Source: Sulfitobacter mediterraneus (GTDB lineage: Bacteria > Pseudomonadota > Alphaproteobacteria > Rhodobacterales > Rhodobacteraceae). Taken from it: DNA of 64,000 bases. The DNA lies in contig NZ_CP069004.1 in assembly GCF_016801775.1 (NCBI RefSeq), positions 124,001 through 188,000 of the forward strand, given 5' to 3'. The notes beneath the pieces are model-generated. The model saw only the letters and a program-made list of their open reading frames with translations, was not told where the DNA came from and did no database searches. Of the stretch, positions 1 through 7,283 are shown one piece after another; position 1 is the stretch's first letter, and each line of letters starts with the position of its first letter. A program made the position numbers and the translations under genes.

Positions 1-1208
1 CGGGCCGCCAGCATTACGATGGCAATCTGACCGGCAAATGGATCCTGACCGGCGGTCTGGGCGGCATGGGCGGCGCACAGCCCTTGGCTGCAGTTATGGC
101 GGGCGCGTGCTGTCTCGCGGTGGAGTGCAACCCCGACAGCATCGACTTCCGCCTGCGCACGAGATATCTCGACGAAAAGGCCGAGACACTGGACGAAGCG
201 CTTGAGATGATCGACCGTTGGACCAAGGCGGGCGAGGCCAAATCCGTGGGGCTGCTTGGCAATGCTGCCAACGTGTTTCCCGAACTGGTCAAACGCGGCG
301 TGCGCCCTGACATCGTGACCGACCAGACCAGCGCCCACGACCCGCTTAATGGCTATCTGCCGCAGGGCTGGACCATGGGCGAATGGCGCGCCAAACGCGA
401 GAGCGATCCCAAAGCCGTCGAAAAGGCTGCCCGCGCCAGCATGAAGGTGCACGTGGCCGCGATGGTGGATTTCTGGAACGCCGGTGTGCCGACGCTGGAT
501 TACGGCAACAACATCCGGCAGGTCGCCTTGGAAGAGGGGCTGGAGAACGCCTTTGCCTTCCCCGGATTTGTGCCAGCCTACATTCGCCCGCTGTTCTGCC
601 GCGGCGTTGGCCCGTTTCGCTGGGCGGCGCTGTCGGGGGATCCCGAGGATATCTACAAGACCGATCAGAAGGTCAAAGAGCTGATCCCCGACGATCCGCA
701 TCTGCACAAATGGCTGGATATGGCGCGGGAACGCATCTCGTTTCAGGGTCTGCCGGCGCGGATTTGCTGGGTGGGATTGGGACTGCGAGACAAGCTGGGC
801 CTGGCGTTCAACGAGATGGTGCGCAATGGTGAGTTGAAAGCACCGATTGTGATTGGCCGCGATCATCTGGACAGTGGATCCGTGGCCAGCCCGAACCGTG
901 AGACCGAGGCCATGAAAGACGGCTCCGACGCGGTCAGCGATTGGCCATTGTTGAACGCGCTGCTCAACACCGCTTCCGGCGCAACCTGGGTGTCGTTGCA
1001 CCACGGGGGCGGCGTTGGCATGGGCTTTAGCCAGCATTCGGGCATGGTGATCTGTTGCGATGGCACCGAAGAGGCCGATGCGCGGATCGCACGGGTGCTG
1101 TGGAACGATCCGGCCACCGGGGTCATGCGTCATGCCGATGCGGGCTATGATATTGCGCTGGACTGTGCCCGCGAGAAGGGGCTGAACCTGCCCGGTATTC
1201 TGGGGTAA
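1..1208 (+). CDS. hutU: urocanate hydratase, 3' part (start lies before the window)
   Basis: Urocanase catalyses the second step of histidine breakdown: it hydrates urocanate to 4-imidazolone-5-propionate in the cytoplasm, using tightly bound NAD+ as an electrophile. The reading frame is open from base 3, so about 400 of the usual 550-560 residues are present. Family signatures are clear: [15 protein letters not shown] near the left edge (dinucleotide-binding region), [32 protein letters not shown] in the active-site region, [14 protein letters not shown], and the C-terminal [15 protein letters not shown] stretch. The frame ends in TAA with no disruption. The rest of a hut operon would be expected to the left. 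This is chromosomal flank, not part of the mobile element. Confidence 0.95.
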   Translation, partial: GRQHYDGNLTGKWILTGGLGGMGGAQPLAAVMAGACCLAVECNPDSIDFRLRTRYLDEKAETLDEALEMIDRWTKAGEAKSVGLLGNAANVFPELVKRGVRPDIVTDQTSAHDPLNGYLPQGWTMGEWRAKRESDPKAVEKAARASMKVHVAAMVDFWNAGVPTLDYGNNIRQVALEEGLENAFAFPGFVPAYIRPLFCRGVGPFRWAALSGDPEDIYKTDQKVKELIPDDPHLHKWLDMARERISFQGLPARICWVGLGLRDKLGLAFNEMVRNGELKAPIVIGRDHLDSGSVASPNRETEAMKDGSDAVSDWPLLNALLNTASGATWVSLHHGGGVGMGFSQHSGMVICCDGTEEADARIARVLWNDPATGVMRHADAGYDIALDCAREKGLNLPGILG

Positions 1209-1229
1209 ACGTCTGCCTCTGAGGGCGGA

Positions 1230-1249
1230 TTGAGGGGCCAGCCCCTCAA
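1230..1249 (+). terminator. hairpin after hutU, start of a Rhodobacteraceae-type intergenic repeat
   Basis: TTGAGGGGC and GCCCCTCAA form 9-bp arms around a 2-nt centre, directly downstream of the hutU stop. It is followed at about 1250-1280 by CTCCCCGGAGGTATTTGGGG and CCAAAAAGG. From memory this resembles a short interspersed motif that is common after genes in Rhodobacteraceae. There is no clean T tract, so a role in ending hutU transcription is plausible but not proved. The rest of the gap up to 1399 shows nothing firm. Confidence 0.4.
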
Positions 1250-1399
1250 ACTCCCCGGAGGTATTTGGGGCCAAAAAGGGGGAGGGGCGCCGGATCGATC
1301 GGCAGCCCCTTTTCTATTGGGCGGTTTGGGATTGCAGTTGGCGCATCAATTGGGGAGTTTGACGCATAAGTCATTGGTCGCACCAAGGGAGGATCAAAG

Positions 1400-2437
1400 A
1401 TGTTTTTGAACAACGCGTGGTATGTGGCGGCGTGGGATCATGAGATCACCCGTGATCTGGCGCGGATCACGGTGCTTGAGCGGCATATCTGTGTGTTTCG
1501 GACCCAAAAAGGTGCGGTTGTGGCCCTTGATGATGCCTGCCCGCATCGCAAACTGCCTTTGTCGATGGGCCGGATAAAGGGTGATACTGTTGAATGCGGC
1601 TACCATGGGCTGACCTTTGATTGTGTCGGGCAATGCACTTGGGCGCCGGGGGGGCGCATCCCGTCCGAGGCGCGGGTGCATGCCTATCCGACCCATGAGA
1701 AATATGGGTTGGTCTGGATTTGGATGGGCAATCCCGTGCTGGCAGATCCAGAAGATATTTTCGAGATTGAAAACTGGGGTGATCCAAGTTGGGGGATCAA
1801 CCGCGGTGCGGCGATGGAGCTGAACTGCAATTATTTATTGATGTGTGACAATCTGTTGGATCCGACACATGTGGCCTGGGTCCATGGTGGCAGCTTTGGT
1901 CAGGCTGCGACGCGGGACACGCCGCTGCGGGTAAAAAAGACCGAAGATGGGGTGATTGTGCATCGCTGGATGATGGATGTGGAGCCGGCGCCGTTTTACA
2001 AGAAGGTCATCGGCTTTGAGGGCAATTGCGACCGGTTGCAGCATTACGAGGTCCGCTATCCCAGCCATGCCTTGATCCGCGCGGTGTTCACGCCGGCGGG
2101 CACGGGCGGGCCGGAAGGGCCGCTGGATCGGGATACATTTATTATGGACAGCTATAATTTCATGACTCCAACCACGGCCGGGCAGACCCGCTATTACTGG
2201 TTCCAGCTGCGCAATATTCGCCCCGATGATGCAGAGTTGAGTGCTATGATGAGCGAGGATGTGCGCCAGGCCTTTGAAGAGGACCGCGCCGTTCTGGATG
2301 CGGTTCAGAAGGGGATGGCCGACAAGACCAGCCCACATATCGACCTGCCCATCGATGGAGGGCAGCTGCGGTTTCGCAGGCAATTGGAAGCGATGATTGC
2401 GCAGGAAGCTATGGTAGATGCGAAGATGCAGTCATAG
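1400..2437 (+). CDS. Rieske 2Fe-2S aromatic oxygenase, VanA-like
   Basis: This is a Rieske non-haem iron oxygenase subunit of 345 residues, the length expected for vanillate O-demethylase oxygenase (VanA) and relatives, which use O2 and reductase-supplied electrons to demethylate or hydroxylate aromatic acids. The N-terminal Rieske cluster motif is visible as CPHRK (residues about 48-52) and CGYHG (about 67-71). The catalytic mononuclear iron site fits the stretch NLLDPTHVAWVHGG near residue 150. The start is supported by GGGAGG about 10 bases upstream of the ATG. No reductase (VanB) gene is adjacent, so the electron donor and the true substrate cannot be told from this window. It is chromosomal flank. 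Confidence 0.82.
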   Translation: MFLNNAWYVAAWDHEITRDLARITVLERHICVFRTQKGAVVALDDACPHRKLPLSMGRIKGDTVECGYHGLTFDCVGQCTWAPGGRIPSEARVHAYPTHEKYGLVWIWMGNPVLADPEDIFEIENWGDPSWGINRGAAMELNCNYLLMCDNLLDPTHVAWVHGGSFGQAATRDTPLRVKKTEDGVIVHRWMMDVEPAPFYKKVIGFEGNCDRLQHYEVRYPSHALIRAVFTPAGTGGPEGPLDRDTFIMDSYNFMTPTTAGQTRYYWFQLRNIRPDDAELSAMMSEDVRQAFEEDRAVLDAVQKGMADKTSPHIDLPIDGGQLRFRRQLEAMIAQEAMVDAKMQS

Positions 2438-2440
2438 AGG

Positions 2441-3022
2441 CTAGTTGCCTGCCCTCTGCATCATCATTTCGTGCACCGCATGCATGCCCCTGTCGGCCAT
2501 CGCCGAAACCTCGGCCGCGTGAAGATGCAGCGCAGCTACGATTTCGGGGTTTTCCGAAGTTTGCACCACGATGACCCCCTCTGCCGTGACATCAACCTTG
2601 GATGACATCTGATCCGGGTGCTCAAAGAAGATATCCAGAGTTGGACTTTGGATCATGATTTTCGGGTCATCTCCGCGTTCTACCCTGTCGATCATCCCGA
2701 CGACATGCGAAACCAGAACATCCATGACCTCGGGCTGACTGGAATGGGTCACTGTGCGGATACCATCTGGCAAAATCTCAACGGTGCGGTCAATCAGGTG
2801 GAAGTTCTGGAACATGACGGCCAATTCGGCACTCTCCTGCGCTGTGGCATTGGCCCCGCGCAGGCCCGGCATGCGGGCCATGTCATGTCCATGCCCCTGG
2901 GCGCCGTGGCCGGCAGTCTGCGCGCGGCCATCGCTGGTGTTTGTAAGGATCGTGGCCAGCAGAACAAATAGCAGTGCGCGGAAGGAAGGTCGGTTGGGTG
3001 GACAGGCATTTGGGCGCATCAT
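2441..3022 (-). CDS. secreted His/Met-rich hypothetical protein
   Basis: A 193-residue protein with a basic N-terminus, a hydrophobic segment (ALLFVLLATILTN) and a likely signal-peptidase site near DGRAQT. It is therefore probably periplasmic or attached to the membrane. The mature N-terminus has a histidine-rich patch (GHGAQGHGHD), and the C-terminus is also rich in His and Met (ALHLHAAE, MHAVHEMMMQ). That could mean metal binding, but I do not recognise the family. The ATG is preceded by GGAGAATTACG, a good ribosome site. It converges on the Rieske oxygenase gene with only 3 bases between the stops. It is the last chromosomal gene before the mobile element. Confidence 0.7.
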   Translation of the reverse strand: MMRPNACPPNRPSFRALLFVLLATILTNTSDGRAQTAGHGAQGHGHDMARMPGLRGANATAQESAELAVMFQNFHLIDRTVEILPDGIRTVTHSSQPEVMDVLVSHVVGMIDRVERGDDPKIMIQSPTLDIFFEHPDQMSSKVDVTAEGVIVVQTSENPEIVAALHLHAAEVSAMADRGMHAVHEMMMQRAGN

Positions 3023-3175
3023 CGTAATTCTCCGCGTTTTCGGATGGTCGGATGATCACAAAGTAGCAGGAGTTGGCAGATAATCCTAAGAAAACGGCTG
3101 CTATGGTTGGTTCTGAGTGCAGTTGATCATCAGCTAGGCTTTTGTGCCTGGAGCGGTCTTGTCGGGGGAGAAAGG

Positions 3176-3222
3176 TGGAGGCGAGTACCGGAATCGAACC
3201 GGTGTACACGGATTTGCAATCC
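3176..3222. repeat. left attachment site: displaced 3' part of tRNA-Cys
   Basis: These 47 bp are identical to 60360-60406, the 3' part of the intact tRNA-Cys from the anticodon loop to CCA. Identity stops sharply: here the next bases are AGAAAGAG, whereas the tRNA continues GCTGCG. The fragment is therefore not a functional tRNA. It marks the left end of the integrated element. Confidence 0.93.
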
Positions 3223-3272
3223 AGAAAGAGCGCGAGCGAAAACAACGGCTTAAGGGTGCAAAACACCCCCTG

Positions 3273-3303
3273 ACAAAAAGTGAACAAAAAGCGAAAGTTT
3301 CAA
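3273..3303 (+). repeat. tandem 11-bp repeats and possible integrase arm site
   Basis: ACAAAAAGTGA and ACAAAAAGCGA stand in tandem (3273-3283 and 3284-3294), followed by GAAAGTTTCAA (3293-3303). The last motif recurs at 60290-60300, about 60 bp inside the right end. Short repeats a few tens of bases inside both ends are typical of arm-type binding sites for tyrosine integrases. This is inference from position and recurrence. Confidence 0.4.
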
Positions 3304-3332
3304 AGCCAAATTCGCCGGTTCAAAACGAAAAA

Positions 3333-3366
3333 GGCCCCGTCACAGCGGCAACTGTGAACCGGGGCC
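3333..3366 (-). terminator. long hairpin with T tract on the minus strand
   Basis: GGCCCCG (3333-3339) pairs with CGGGGCC (3360-3366), and the adjoining TCACAG pairs with CTGTGA. Read on the minus strand the stem is followed by TTTTTCGTTTT, so it looks like a terminator for transcription running leftward out of the element. It may also be structural, because its CTGTGAAC half resembles the repeats inside the neighbouring gene. Confidence 0.5.
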
Positions 3367-3472
3367 AAATAGAAAAAGCCTGTCAGCTTTCGAAGCACAT
3401 TAGCACAGGCCAGCGCCGCACCGCAAACGCTCAGTCCGCTTTTTCGCGGCCTCTGACCGGTGAGGTGGTCCA

Positions 3473-4336
3473 ATGAGTTGGCGCATCGCAAACGAATGCG
3501 CCGAGCGCCGCTTTGGCAGCGCCGCGCGCAAGCAGATAATCATGTTCCTGGCCGACAAGGCGAGCGATGACGGCTCAGGCATCTGGTGCTCGAAGGGGAC
3601 CATCCAGCGTCACACAGAGCTCAGCGAGAGCACGGTCAAGCGGACCATCATCGACTTCCTGCGCGAAGGCATTCTGATGGAGACAGGGCGGCGGCACTGC
3701 AAGAACGGCTACACCGTCATTTACCGGATTGTTCTAGAGCGCGTGGCCGCGCTCGAACCCACTGCAGAGCCCGATGTTGAGACGGGGGTCACTGTGAACC
3801 CCGTCCAGCCTGAACCCGGTACGGGGTCCACGGTGAACGGGGTACGGGGTTCACGGTGGACCCCAAACCATCCTAAAACCATCCATAAACCACCTACGCG
3901 CAGGCGCGAGGCGACGGAGGAGGTTGAAGATTTTGAAGCTGAGAAGATCTTGGCAGTCTATCCCGAGGACAGGATCCGAGACCGGCAGACCAGTCTGCGC
4001 CTGATCGCAGCAGCTGTGAAGGCCGGAGTGAAGCCCGATGATCTGATGCAGGCGGTCATAGCATATGCGAAGGAAAGCGAGGGTTACACGCGCAGCAAGG
4101 TCTGTTTCTCGGACAATTGGTTCAAGATGCGCAGGTGGGAGAAGGGGCTTGCCCAGGTGCGGGCCAACCGAGAGAAGGCGCGAGAGGCCGAAGCCAAGGG
4201 CCGTGCGAGCCTTGCCGAATGGATCCACGAGCGCCATCCTCTGTGCCGCCACATCACCAACCGGCAGATCGAGGATTTGATCGCGTCAAATCTGGTGACG
4301 CCCGAGCAGGTGCGCGCTGCGGGGCTGCAGGTGTGA
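3473..4336 (+). CDS. helix-turn-helix protein, possible replication initiator
   Basis: A 287-residue protein. Residues about 1-95 form a winged-helix domain of the kind seen in plasmid initiators and DnaD-like proteins (KGTIQRHTELSESTVKRTII is the helix-turn-helix). Residues 105-140 are a low-complexity linker. The C-terminal half is helical (DRQTSLRLIAAAVKAGVKPDD) and recalls DnaD/replication-initiator C-terminal domains. It is the first gene inside the left end of the element. GAGGTG lies upstream of the ATG. The DNA for the linker holds several copies of a GGTTCAC/GTGGACC-type inverted repeat (3785-3864), so the gene may contain its own binding site or origin. Function is inferred; a regulatory role is the main alternative. 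Confidence 0.6.
   Translation: MSWRIANECAERRFGSAARKQIIMFLADKASDDGSGIWCSKGTIQRHTELSESTVKRTIIDFLREGILMETGRRHCKNGYTVIYRIVLERVAALEPTAEPDVETGVTVNPVQPEPGTGSTVNGVRGSRWTPNHPKTIHKPPTRRREATEEVEDFEAEKILAVYPEDRIRDRQTSLRLIAAAVKAGVKPDDLMQAVIAYAKESEGYTRSKVCFSDNWFKMRRWEKGLAQVRANREKAREAEAKGRASLAEWIHERHPLCRHITNRQIEDLIASNLVTPEQVRAAGLQV
3785..3864. repeat. iteron-like inverted repeats inside the helix-turn-helix gene
   Basis: Three related units occur in 80 bp: GGGGTCACTGTGAACCCC (3785-3802, itself a near palindrome), GGGGTCCACGGTGAAC (3823-3838) and GTTCACGGTGGACCCC (3849-3864). The last two form an inverted pair with one central mismatch, separated by 10 bp. They encode only a weak-looking linker in the protein. 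They could be binding sites for the encoded protein. Confidence 0.5.
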
Positions 4337-4523
4337 GCGATGCGGTGATCGGAGGCGATGCGGCTTGGCTCGGAAGTAAAGCTCTTCCGCTGGCAAGAGG
4401 GTTAACCAACCTCGGAAGTTCTTCATTTGTGAACGAAGCGTTGCTTGCATTTACGTTTATTTCGTTTATTTTGATTATTGCGAATGGGGCGCAAGATCCC
4501 GTCGCGTGAAAAGGAGAGAACCC

Positions 4524-4988
4524 ATGATGATGCAAGCAAAAGAAGCGTTCGCAGAACGTTTGCCGGATCAGGTTGAAATTGAAAATGCTGACAGTCTTCG
4601 CCGAATCCTTGCCTCGCAAGTGAACGGTGATGAGGCAGTTGAGCTGAGCCTGGCACTTGGTAAGAAACAGATCGAACCGGTTACGTTGGCCCCAGCCCTC
4701 GCTGCATCCTTGATGGAGTTGTTGCGGTTGGTGTCAAGCGGCAGAGGGTTCCGGATGATCCCTGTGGATGCAGAGTTGACCACTCAGCAAGCGGCCGATT
4801 TATTGAATGTGTCGCGCCCACACCTCGTGAAACTTCTAGAAGAAGGGGAAATCGCCTTCTTCAAAACAGGTCGCCATCGCCGTGTGAAAGCAGCAGATCT
4901 GTTTGAATACAAAAAGAAACGCGACTCTGATCGCTCTGACGCACTGTCTGACCTTGCCGCGATGGACATGGAGAACGATCTTTTATGA
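4524..4988 (+). CDS. antitoxin of a PIN module, excisionase-type HTH
   Basis: A 154-residue protein with an excisionase-family helix-turn-helix near residues 88-135 (LTTQQAADLLNVSRPHLVKLLEEGEIAFFKTGRHRRVKAADL region). The N-terminal half is probably a dimerisation or toxin-contact region. An upstream in-frame GTG at 4506 exists, but AAGGAGA lies inside that extension, 7 bases before the ATG at 4524, so I take 4524 as the start. The stop overlaps the start of the PIN gene by 4 bases (ATGA), as is usual in toxin-antitoxin pairs. It probably represses its own promoter in the AT-rich region 4430-4500. Its role is inferred from the pairing. Confidence 0.75.
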   Translation: MMMQAKEAFAERLPDQVEIENADSLRRILASQVNGDEAVELSLALGKKQIEPVTLAPALAASLMELLRLVSSGRGFRMIPVDAELTTQQAADLLNVSRPHLVKLLEEGEIAFFKTGRHRRVKAADLFEYKKKRDSDRSDALSDLAAMDMENDLL

Positions 4989-5560
4989 GTGACTATGCCG
5001 ACCGTTTCACGGCACTGATTGACGCAAATGTTCTGGCGTGCGCGATGCGGAGAAACATAATCTTGTCGCTGGCCGAGGCCGGATTTTTCCGACCTCGGTG
5101 GAGCGATAGAATTATGGATGAGACTGCCGGTGCAATAGCCAAGATTACGAAGGGCGGGGCCGACACTAACAAGCAGCGTTCCGCAATGGAGCGCGCTTTC
5201 CCCGAAGCATGCGTTACTGGGTATGCTGGTCTTGAAGCCGGTCTAGAGTTGCCTGATCCTGATGACCGCCATGTTCTTGCTGCGGCGATCACAACATCCG
5301 CTCAGGTCATTGTGACGGAAAACCTTAAGGATTTCCCAAGCGAAGCACTCGTCCCTTTTGACATCGATGCAATCTCGGCCGACGAGTTTATTTCTGATGC
5401 AATCGAACTTGACCCACTCGCAGCTGTAGTTGCCCTGCGGAAAATGCGTGAGCGGTTCAAAAATCCTGATATGGACGCCGAAGCATTATTGCAGCGGATC
5501 AAGGCTCGAAAGCTATTTCAAACCGCTGAAATTTTGCACGAATACGTAGAGCTACTTTAG
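4985..5560 (+). CDS. PIN-domain toxin (putative ribonuclease)
   Basis: A 191-residue PIN-domain protein. Acidic metal-binding positions are visible: ALIDANVLA (Asp near residue 13), the central RWSDRIMDE, DPDDRHVLAAA (about residue 90) and VTENLKDF. PIN toxins are Mg2+-dependent RNases that cut RNA and stop growth when the antitoxin is lost. The C-terminal extension from about residue 135 is helical. It is coupled by a 4-bp overlap to the antitoxin gene. On this element it would act as an addiction module or abortive-infection factor. The exact RNA target cannot be told. Confidence 0.78.
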   Translation: MSDYADRFTALIDANVLACAMRRNIILSLAEAGFFRPRWSDRIMDETAGAIAKITKGGADTNKQRSAMERAFPEACVTGYAGLEAGLELPDPDDRHVLAAAITTSAQVIVTENLKDFPSEALVPFDIDAISADEFISDAIELDPLAAVVALRKMRERFKNPDMDAEALLQRIKARKLFQTAEILHEYVELL

Positions 5561-5580
5561 CCTTATGTGGCGGTAGATCG

Positions 5581-5601
5581 CACTGGAGACGGTCTCCAGT
5601 G
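5581..5601. terminator. hairpin between converging genes
   Basis: CACTGGAGA and TCTCCAGTG form perfect 9-bp arms around CGG, between the PIN toxin stop and the stop of the converging AbiEi-like gene. A second small hairpin (CGTAGA...TCTACG, 5606-5623) overlaps the end of the latter gene. There is no strong T tract, but the position fits a two-way terminator. Confidence 0.5.
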
Positions 5602-5614
5602 AACACGTAGATAT

Positions 5615-6211
5615 CTATCTACGCTCTACAATCTGTCGCACGATAGGATGCATCCATGCAGGGACGTGTCTGCTTTGCTTAGCCAATAGCTTCCGATCAT
5701 TGTCGTCCAGATCGCGTGCAATCCGGTCGACGATTTGACTGTCCACATGGTCCTTGCCGATATAGCGCAACGCCTGGAAGACAACCCCAGTCTTGTGTCC
5801 TGCGCCGACCAATGTTTTGGGGGATGCTTTGCGGAACTGGATGACTTGCTGTCCAACTTTCTTAGTGCGGGTTGGGCCGTCGGTCATATAGGTCGGCTTG
5901 GATGGTACCTGAGTGGAAAGGCCCAACTGATTGGCCGCCATCGAAGGAGAGGGTTGCAAAATTTGCCCATCCTTTCGAGCAACAGCCTTTGCGATGTCAT
6001 CGGCGGAAGGCGACAGAAACCCGAAGCGCGGGCTCTTCTTCGGGTAGTCATACAGCCCCCGCGTCAGTCGCCGGATCACACCCTGATCAGTAAGGCGTGA
6101 CAAGGCCTGATCTACGCTTGCGCGGGATCCGATGTCGAGAAAATCGGTCGGCGCAAAGATTGCGCCGCGATCTTTTCCGATGATGCGTTGCTTTATGTTT
6201 GACGTAATCAT
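5615..6211 (-). CDS. AbiEi-like antitoxin (DUF6088 type), no toxin partner
   Basis: A 198-residue protein with an N-terminal winged helix (DFLDIGSRASVDQALSRLTD, then GVIRRLTRGLYDYPK) and a C-terminal domain typical of AbiEi/DUF6088 proteins. AbiEi antitoxins are transcriptional repressors of type IV toxin-antitoxin systems and normally precede abiEii, a nucleotidyltransferase toxin. Downstream on this strand there is no abiEii, only the converging PIN gene. So the toxin has been lost, lies elsewhere, or this is a stand-alone regulator. GGAG lies 7 bases upstream of the ATG. Two palindromes at 6325-6367, upstream of the gene, are good candidates for its operators. Confidence 0.75.
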   Translation of the reverse strand: MITSNIKQRIIGKDRGAIFAPTDFLDIGSRASVDQALSRLTDQGVIRRLTRGLYDYPKKSPRFGFLSPSADDIAKAVARKDGQILQPSPSMAANQLGLSTQVPSKPTYMTDGPTRTKKVGQQVIQFRKASPKTLVGAGHKTGVVFQALRYIGKDHVDSQIVDRIARDLDDNDRKLLAKQSRHVPAWMHPIVRQIVERR

Positions 6212-6324
6212 GTTCGACTCCTTGTCAGAAATAGAGGTGTGTTTTTCTGAAAGTCAACGGGCCATGGAACAACCCCTCGGTAGGAGCAACTGGTATAGGG
6301 CAAAAAGTAGAACTGGTGTGAAAT

Positions 6325-6367
6325 TTACGCTACAGCGCAAGAATAGGAAAATTACGCTGCAGCGTAA
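6325..6367. promoter_or_regulatory. two 16-bp palindromic operators
   Basis: TTACGCTACAGCGCAA (6325-6340) and the perfect palindrome TTACGCTGCAGCGTAA (6352-6367) are copies of one site, 27 bp apart centre to centre. They lie between the divergent AbiEi-like gene and the XRE gene at 6440. AbiEi proteins are known to autoregulate through paired inverted repeats, so this protein is the likeliest binder. That assignment is inference. Confidence 0.65.
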
Positions 6368-6439
6368 GTTGTCGTGGGCTAGACTGCTACGTTTATGATC
6401 CTTAGACCATATAGAGAGTTTATGATCTAGGCATCATAG

Positions 6440-6712
6440 GTGGCGCTGGAGGCAGGCTTGCAGAACTTCGTTCGAATTCCCCGAGATCTTGGACATGCGA
6501 TCCGTCAGGCTCGTCGAGGGAAAAACTTGACGCAGGCCGATCTCGCCACGCGCAGCGGCGTTTGGCAGGAAACGATATCGAAAGTTGAGGCCGGGCGGGG
6601 TGGCACAAAGCTCGACACGATCTTGGCGCTGTTGGCAGCCCTCGACCTAGAGCTTTTGGTCAGCACACGCAGTAAGGGCTCCACATCTGATTTTGACAAC
6701 ATATTCGACTGA
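6440..6712 (+). CDS. HipB-like XRE antitoxin without a HipA partner
   Basis: A 90-residue Cro/CI-type helix-turn-helix protein (GKNLTQADLATRSGVWQETI, then SKVEAGRGGTKLDTILALLAALDLEL) like HipB antitoxins. HipB normally represses its operon and neutralises HipA, but no hipA follows directly: the next 250 bases are non-coding and a separate hipB/hipA pair begins at 6981. The start is an unusual GTG without a clear ribosome site, and a TTG at 6458 is an alternative. It could be a remnant of an older hip module or a solitary regulator. Confidence 0.6.
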   Translation: MALEAGLQNFVRIPRDLGHAIRQARRGKNLTQADLATRSGVWQETISKVEAGRGGTKLDTILALLAALDLELLVSTRSKGSTSDFDNIFD

Positions 6713-6919
6713 AGTTCCTCAGTGAGGGAGTGACAGCCGTGAAGTCGCCGCGTTTTTTTGTTCCCAGCGCGTGTGACGCAGGATACTGAGCCTGAAGGTG
6801 CAATCGGATGAACGGGCTATGTTTCGTAATGGTGACTTTAATGCGCTCAGTGTTATGCTGAGGTAACATAGATCGTGATGCGAGCAGGGGCGTTGGATCG
6901 TCAAGTTAAGCGGTGAAAA

Positions 6920-6948
6920 TTGACATTAATGTTCTCTCAGTGTAACAT
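6920..6948 (+). promoter_or_regulatory. sigma70-type promoter of hipBA with repeat operators
   Basis: TTGACA (6920-6925), a 17-bp spacer and TAACAT (6943-6948) make a good promoter just upstream of hipB. The sequence CTCAGTGT recurs at 6846 and inside the spacer, and inverted pieces such as CTCAG...CTGAG (6846-6862) lie upstream, as expected for HipB operators. The gap 6713-6919 holds no other feature that I can support. Confidence 0.6.
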
Positions 6949-6980
6949 ATATAAGCTTTATGTCGCCTGGAGATATCATT

Positions 6981-7283
6981 ATGGCTGTTCCGATCAAAAT
7001 GCCCAGGGCGGCGCGTAAGGAGCTCGTGGCACTTGGGGAAAACATTCGTGTTGCACGACTGCGCCGTAAACTGACCGCTGAGATTGTCGCGCAGCGTGCT
7101 GGCACAACGCGGCAGACCATTGCCAAGATCGAAAGCGGGAACCCTGCAGTCAAAATCGGCACTTACGTGGCCGTACTGCAGGCGCTCGGCCTTTTGAAAG
7201 GTTGGGGGGATATCGACGATCCAGTTGGCGAGCAGATGGCCCTGGATGACCTCCCGCAGCGTGCGAGACTGAAAAATGGTTGA
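6981..7283 (+). CDS. hipB: HipB-type XRE antitoxin
   Basis: A 100-residue helix-turn-helix protein with the core TAEIVAQRAGTTRQTIAKIE followed by GNPAVKIGTYVAVLQALGL, the pattern of HipB antitoxins. An in-frame ATG at 6960 exists, but GGAGA at 6969-6973 lies 7 bases before the ATG at 6981, so the latter is chosen. The gene overlaps hipA by 8 bp (ATGGTTGA), indicating translational coupling. HipB would bind HipA and repress this promoter. Confidence 0.82.
   Translation: MAVPIKMPRAARKELVALGENIRVARLRRKLTAEIVAQRAGTTRQTIAKIESGNPAVKIGTYVAVLQALGLLKGWGDIDDPVGEQMALDDLPQRARLKNG

Noticed and set aside
3176..3222. A second tRNA gene at the left end
   Set aside because: Only the 3' part of tRNA-Cys is present and the 5' half is missing, so it is an attachment-site remnant.
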